57,366 bases of DNA from Amaricoccus solimangrovi (GTDB taxonomy: Bacteria; Pseudomonadota; Alphaproteobacteria; Rhodobacterales; Rhodobacteraceae), in contig NZ_VFRP01000026.1 in assembly GCF_006385685.1 (NCBI RefSeq), forward strand, positions 1-57,366, given 5' to 3'. A model generated the notes under the pieces. That model searched no databases and had not been told where the DNA came from. It was given only the letters and a program-made list of their open reading frames with translations. The position numbers and the translations under genes are program-made. Of the stretch, positions 54,166 through 57,366 are shown one piece after another (positions within the stretch are counted from its first letter, which is position 1; every line of letters starts with the position of its first letter).

Positions 54166-54630
54166 ATGCCCGACTGGACGATGCCGCTGGAAGGTGGCTG
54201 CCGCTGCGGCCGGGTGCGCGTCCGCGTGAGCGCGCCGCCGCTCCTGACCTCCGCCTGCCACTGCCGGGGGTGCCAGAGGATGACGGCGAGCGCCTTCTCG
54301 CTCTCGATCGCCGTTCCCGACGCGGGGTTCGCGGTGACGCGAGGCGAAACCGAGCTCGGCGGGATGCATGGCGAGGCGCGGCATCACTTCTGCGGCTGGT
54401 GCAAGACCTGGATGTTCTCGACGGTCGAGGCGCTCGGCCCCTTCGTGAACCTGCGCGCCCCCGTGCTCGACGACCGTTCCTGGTTCCGGCCCTATATCGA
54501 GATGTGGACCGCGGCGAAGCTGCCCGGCGTGGCGACCGGGGCGCCGCGGAGCTATCCCGAGTTTCCGGCGATGGAGGACTTTCCCGCCATCCTCGCCGAC
54601 TATCGCGCCTGGGCCGGGATCGCGGAATGA
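54166..54630 (+). CDS. GFA-family (formaldehyde-activating enzyme/centromere V-like) zinc protein
   Basis: 154 residues from the ATG at 54166, with GGGAGGG six bases upstream. Three cysteine groups mark the fold: [10 protein letters not shown] near the start, CHCRGCQR in the middle and HFCGWCKTW near residue 75, ligands of two zinc sites. Family members include glutathione-dependent formaldehyde-activating proteins, but most have no proven reaction, so the name should be taken structurally. It overlaps the methyltransferase gene by four bases (ATGA), implying coupling. Confidence 0.85.
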   Translation: MPDWTMPLEGGCRCGRVRVRVSAPPLLTSACHCRGCQRMTASAFSLSIAVPDAGFAVTRGETELGGMHGEARHHFCGWCKTWMFSTVEALGPFVNLRAPVLDDRSWFRPYIEMWTAAKLPGVATGAPRSYPEFPAMEDFPAILADYRAWAGIAE

Positions 54631-55397
54631 GCGACTGGTCGGCGGCGCGCTACCTGACCTTCGAGCGGGAGCGGACGCGCCCGGTGCGCGACCTGCTCGC
54701 GGAGGTGCCGGCGGAGGGGATCGCGCGGGCGGTCGATCTCGGCTGCGGGCCCGGCAATTCGACCGGGGTGCTGGCGGCGCGCTTTCCGGGCGCCGAGGTC
54801 GAGGGGATCGATTCCTCGCCCGACATGATCGCCGCGGCGCGCGAACGGCTGCCCGCCCTTCGCTTCACGCTCGGCGACCTGCGCGACCGGGACGGCGCGG
54901 CCCCCGACCTGATGCTCGCGAACGCGGTACTGCAATGGCTGCCGGATCACGCGCGCCTCATCCCGGCGCTCGGGGCGCGGCTCGCGCCCGGCGGCTGGCT
55001 GGCGCTGCAGATGCCCGACAATCTCGACGAGCCGAGCCACGCGCTGATGCGCGAGGTCGCGGCCCGCGGCCCCTGGGCGGAGCGGCTGCGCGGCGTACAG
55101 CGGGATCGGCTGCTCGCGGCGGAGGAGTATCTCGCGATCTTCCAGCGCATGGGGGCGGAGGCGGAGGTCTGGCGCACGACCTATTACCACCAGCTCGCCG
55201 GCCACGCGGCGATCGTGGACTGGCTGCGCGCGACCGGCCTGCGCTCCTTCCTCGATCCGCTCGGGGAGGCGGAGCGCGACGAGTTCACCGCCCGCTATCT
55301 CGAGGAGCTTCGCGTCGCCTATTCCGCCCTGCCGGACGGGCGCGTGGCGCTGCGCTTCCCCCGGCTGTTTCTTCTGGCGCGCATGGGCCGGGCCTGA
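54627..55397 (+). CDS. tam: trans-aconitate 2-methyltransferase
   Basis: 256 residues. Tam methylates trans-aconitate to limit inhibition of the TCA cycle. The start [20 protein letters not shown] is typical, followed by the SAM motif [10 protein letters not shown] at about 37-46, [31 protein letters not shown] and [14 protein letters not shown]. The ATG overlaps the GFA stop. The C-terminal half has the family [10 protein letters not shown] and WLRATGLR motifs, which favour Tam over generic methyltransferases. Confidence 0.9.
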   Translation: MSDWSAARYLTFERERTRPVRDLLAEVPAEGIARAVDLGCGPGNSTGVLAARFPGAEVEGIDSSPDMIAAARERLPALRFTLGDLRDRDGAAPDLMLANAVLQWLPDHARLIPALGARLAPGGWLALQMPDNLDEPSHALMREVAARGPWAERLRGVQRDRLLAAEEYLAIFQRMGAEAEVWRTTYYHQLAGHAAIVDWLRATGLRSFLDPLGEAERDEFTARYLEELRVAYSALPDGRVALRFPRLFLLARMGRA

Positions 55398-55490
55398 GCG
55401 GCGCCGTCGCGCGGATGTGATGACGCGGCTGAAATACCGGGCGGGTCGCACGCGTAACTGGGCTATCTCTGGTGAAAGAGGGAGGAGCGC

Positions 55491-56426
55491 ATGCTGATCC
55501 GGACACGCCCGCGGTTCGCCTATTCCGAAGTCACGCCGAAATCGGCCTGGCTCAGCCGCCGGGCACTCATCGCGGGAATGGCGGGGGTCGCGGCCGCCGG
55601 TCTTGCCGGCGCGGCCGAGGCGGCGAAGCTCGCCGCGACGCCGAGCCGCTATTCGACCGACGCGAAGCCGACGCCCTACGACTACGTGACCACCTACAAC
55701 AATTTCTACGAATTCGGCTTCGACAAGGGCGATCCGGCGAAATACGCGGGCGCGCTCACCACCGATCCCTGGTCGGTCAGGATCGACGGCGCCTGCGGCA
55801 AACCCGGCACCTACGCGCTCGAGGACCTCGTGAAGCCCGAGCGGCTCGAGGAGCGGATCTACCGCCATCGCTGCGTCGAGGCCTGGTCGATGGTGATCCC
55901 CTGGATCGGCTTTCCGCTCGGCGACCTGCTGCGGCGGGTGGAGCCCGACCCGGGCGCGAAATACGTCGCCTTCGAGACGCTGCTCCGCCCGGCGGAGATG
56001 CCGGCGCAGCGCAGTCTGCTGCCCTCGCTCCACTGGCCCTATGTCGAGGGACTTCGGCTCGACGAGGCGACGCATCCGCTGACGATCCTCGCGGTCGGCC
56101 TCTATGGCGAGACGCTGCCGAACCAGAACGGCGCGCCGATCCGGCTGGTCGTGCCGTGGAAATACGGGTTCAAGGGGATCAAGTCGATCGTGCGGATCAG
56201 CCTCGTGACCGACCAGCCGCCGACCACCTGGAAGCAGCAGGCCGGCAACGAATACGGCTTCTACGCGAACGTGAATCCGAACGTGGACCATCCGCGCTGG
56301 AGCCAGGCGACCGAACGGGTGATCGGCGGCGGGCTCTTCGCCAAGCGCGACACCGAGATGTTCAACGGCTATGCCGAGGAGGTGGGGAGCCTCTACGCCG
56401 GCATGGACCTGCGCAAGTATTTCTGA
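55491..56426 (+). CDS. msrP: methionine sulfoxide reductase catalytic subunit MsrP (molybdoenzyme)
   Basis: 311 residues. MsrP reduces oxidised methionines in periplasmic proteins using a molybdopterin cofactor. The twin-arginine signal is SRRALIAG at 22-29, and the cofactor-binding Cys128 lies in [12 protein letters not shown]. The C-terminal [12 protein letters not shown] and [17 protein letters not shown] segments are conserved in YedY. A strong GAGGGAGGAG ribosome site precedes the ATG. It starts a two-gene operon with msrQ, five bases beyond its stop. Confidence 0.95.
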   Translation: MLIRTRPRFAYSEVTPKSAWLSRRALIAGMAGVAAAGLAGAAEAAKLAATPSRYSTDAKPTPYDYVTTYNNFYEFGFDKGDPAKYAGALTTDPWSVRIDGACGKPGTYALEDLVKPERLEERIYRHRCVEAWSMVIPWIGFPLGDLLRRVEPDPGAKYVAFETLLRPAEMPAQRSLLPSLHWPYVEGLRLDEATHPLTILAVGLYGETLPNQNGAPIRLVVPWKYGFKGIKSIVRISLVTDQPPTTWKQQAGNEYGFYANVNPNVDHPRWSQATERVIGGGLFAKRDTEMFNGYAEEVGSLYAGMDLRKYF

Positions 56427-56430
56427 GCCG

Positions 56431-57060
56431 ATGCGCGGAATCGCGGATGCGCTCAACCGCTGGCTGCGCCGCGTGCCGGTCTGGCCCTGGTACGTGATCG
56501 GCTTCGCGCCGGCGGCGCTGTGGCTGCGGGCCGGGCTCCTGAACGCGCTGGGGCCCGATCCGGCGCGCGCGCTCGAGCAGAACCTCGGCCTGACCGCGCT
56601 GCAACTGCTGATCGCGGCGCTGGCGGTGACGCCGCTACGCGAACTGACGGGGGTGAGTTTCCTGCGCTTCCGGCGGATGATCGGGCTGATGGCCTTCTAT
56701 TATCTCCTGCTCCATCTCGCGGCCTGGGTGGTGTTCGACCGCGGGATGGATCTCGCCGCCGCGCTGACCGACATCGTGAAGCGGCCCTATATCGTCGTCG
56801 GCATGACGGCGCTCGTCCTGCTGCTGCCGGTCGCGCTCACCTCGACCGACCGGGCGATCCGGTCGCTCGGCGGCGCGCGCTGGCGGGCGCTGCATCGGCT
56901 GGTCTATCCGGCGACGGCGCTCGGGGCGGTGCATTTCGTCTGGCTGGTGAAGGCCTGGCCGCCGGAGCCGCTCGTCTACGCGGGGATCGTGGCGGCGCTG
57001 CTCCTCTACCGGCTGCTGCCCCGGCGGGGGCGGGTCCGGACCCTGGCGCGGCCGGCGTGA
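56431..57060 (+). CDS. msrQ: heme-binding membrane subunit MsrQ
   Basis: 209 residues from the ATG at 56431. MsrQ feeds electrons from the quinone pool or flavin reductase to MsrP. Six hydrophobic helices and heme-ligand histidines are visible: YYLLLHLAAWVVFD, RWRALHRLVYPATALGAVHFVWLV. The N-terminal VWPWYVIGFAPAALWL helix is typical. Operon partner of msrP. Confidence 0.93.
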   Translation: MRGIADALNRWLRRVPVWPWYVIGFAPAALWLRAGLLNALGPDPARALEQNLGLTALQLLIAALAVTPLRELTGVSFLRFRRMIGLMAFYYLLLHLAAWVVFDRGMDLAAALTDIVKRPYIVVGMTALVLLLPVALTSTDRAIRSLGGARWRALHRLVYPATALGAVHFVWLVKAWPPEPLVYAGIVAALLLYRLLPRRGRVRTLARPA

Positions 57061-57121
57061 TCCCGGCCGGGGAAGGGGGGCGGGGGGATGAAAAAAATCT
57101 GTCACGATCCGCATTTTCCGC

Positions 57122-57150
57122 TTGCGCGACTCTCCCCGGATCCGTAGATA
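57122..57150 (+). promoter_or_regulatory. probable rrn operon promoter
   Basis: TTGCGC (57122-57127) and TAGATA (57145-57150) are 17 bases apart, and the surrounding CCGTAGATAGCC is like what I recall of Rhodobacterales rRNA promoters. It lies about 125 bases before the boxA. Confidence 0.6.
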
Positions 57151-57275
57151 GCCCTCCACCGGCGGCGAGGACGGGACGAGCGAAACGCTCCGAACGGACC
57201 GCGACGGTGACAATCGAGGTTGAGCGGCTGGATGCGCTGAGAAAAAAGCGCGGACAGTCGGTTTTTTGCCCCGAC

Positions 57276-57366
57276 GCTCTTTGACATATCTGGAATGATG
57301 AAGGGATATGCGGGCGGTTTGGCTTTGTTTTCGACGAAGCGGATCGTTTGCATGTCGACCTGCTAG
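57276..57366 (+). promoter_or_regulatory. rrn leader with boxA antitermination site
   Basis: GCTCTTTGACA (57276-57286) matches the boxA consensus TGCTCTTTAACA. The leader then reads GAATGATGAAGGGATATG and ends TGCATGTCGACCTGCTAG, as in Rhodobacterales 16S leaders. The 16S rRNA gene itself lies beyond the window. No gene is visible from 57061 to 57366. Confidence 0.75.

Noticed and set aside
57102-57353. 83-residue minus-strand frame in the right-end gap
   Set aside because: Lies across the rrn promoter and leader; no ribosome site or family similarity.

Overview
The window is high-GC DNA (roughly 70% G+C by eye) from an alphaproteobacterium, most likely of the Rhodobacterales / Paracoccaceae type. 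The clues are a plcP-btaA-btaB lipid-remodelling operon, MeaB, the split methionine sulfoxide reductase MsrPQ, the form of bL36, DinB with a zinc-knuckle N-terminus, and an rrn leader with boxA at the right edge. No species can be named from the sequence alone.

Layout. (1) 1-2219: end of a CUT2-type (ribose-family) sugar ABC locus with an inositol-type dehydrogenase. (2) 2278-26154: mostly housekeeping and envelope genes: small glycine-zipper and EF-hand proteins, a serine-glyoxylate-type aminotransferase, an ABC exporter, YgfZ, an IMPase, two nuclease/phosphodiesterase-fold genes, ornithine decarboxylase, bL28, MeaB, HrpB, glutamate dehydrogenase, a serralysin-type RTX protease, a TusA-like protein, CcdA, a cation-diffusion facilitator, a transglutaminase-like protein, bL36, two tRNAs and an N-formylglutamate amidohydrolase. 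(3) 26196-26310: a candidate small RNA with its own promoter and terminator. (4) 26399-31289: DinB, the betaine-lipid operon and pyrF. (5) about 31370-33745: a sharply AT-rich two-gene island encoding an ATPase and a DUF4435/Toprim protein, placed between divergent pyrF and clpB. It has the architecture of the PARIS anti-phage system. (6) 36533-53059: a large carbohydrate catabolic region with two CUT2 ABC transporters, two SDR dehydrogenases, a split transketolase, an FGGY kinase, a SorC-family regulator, an L-fucose-isomerase-family enzyme, a DUF2291 lipoprotein and a DeoR-family regulator. (7) 53081-57060: an outer-membrane barrel, a GFA-family protein, Tam and MsrPQ. (8) 57122-57366: the promoter and leader of a ribosomal RNA operon whose 16S gene must start just beyond the window.

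How the genes work together. The sugar region reads as two regulons. Regulon A (36533-46187) has divergent promoters with matching GTGAATAAACATGCA-like sites at both predicted transcription starts and again in front of the SorC gene. Its enzymes suggest uptake of a polyol or branched sugar, oxidation by an SDR, phosphorylation by the FGGY kinase and two-carbon transfer by the split transketolase. Regulon B (46270-53059) has 10-bp tandem CAAAC-type repeats at the isomerase promoter and upstream of the ABC operon, beside the divergent DeoR gene. The substrates are inferred, not shown. A dispersed palindrome (core GGGCGGACATTTGTCCGCC) recurs at 7791, 42838-42891 and 46192-46263.
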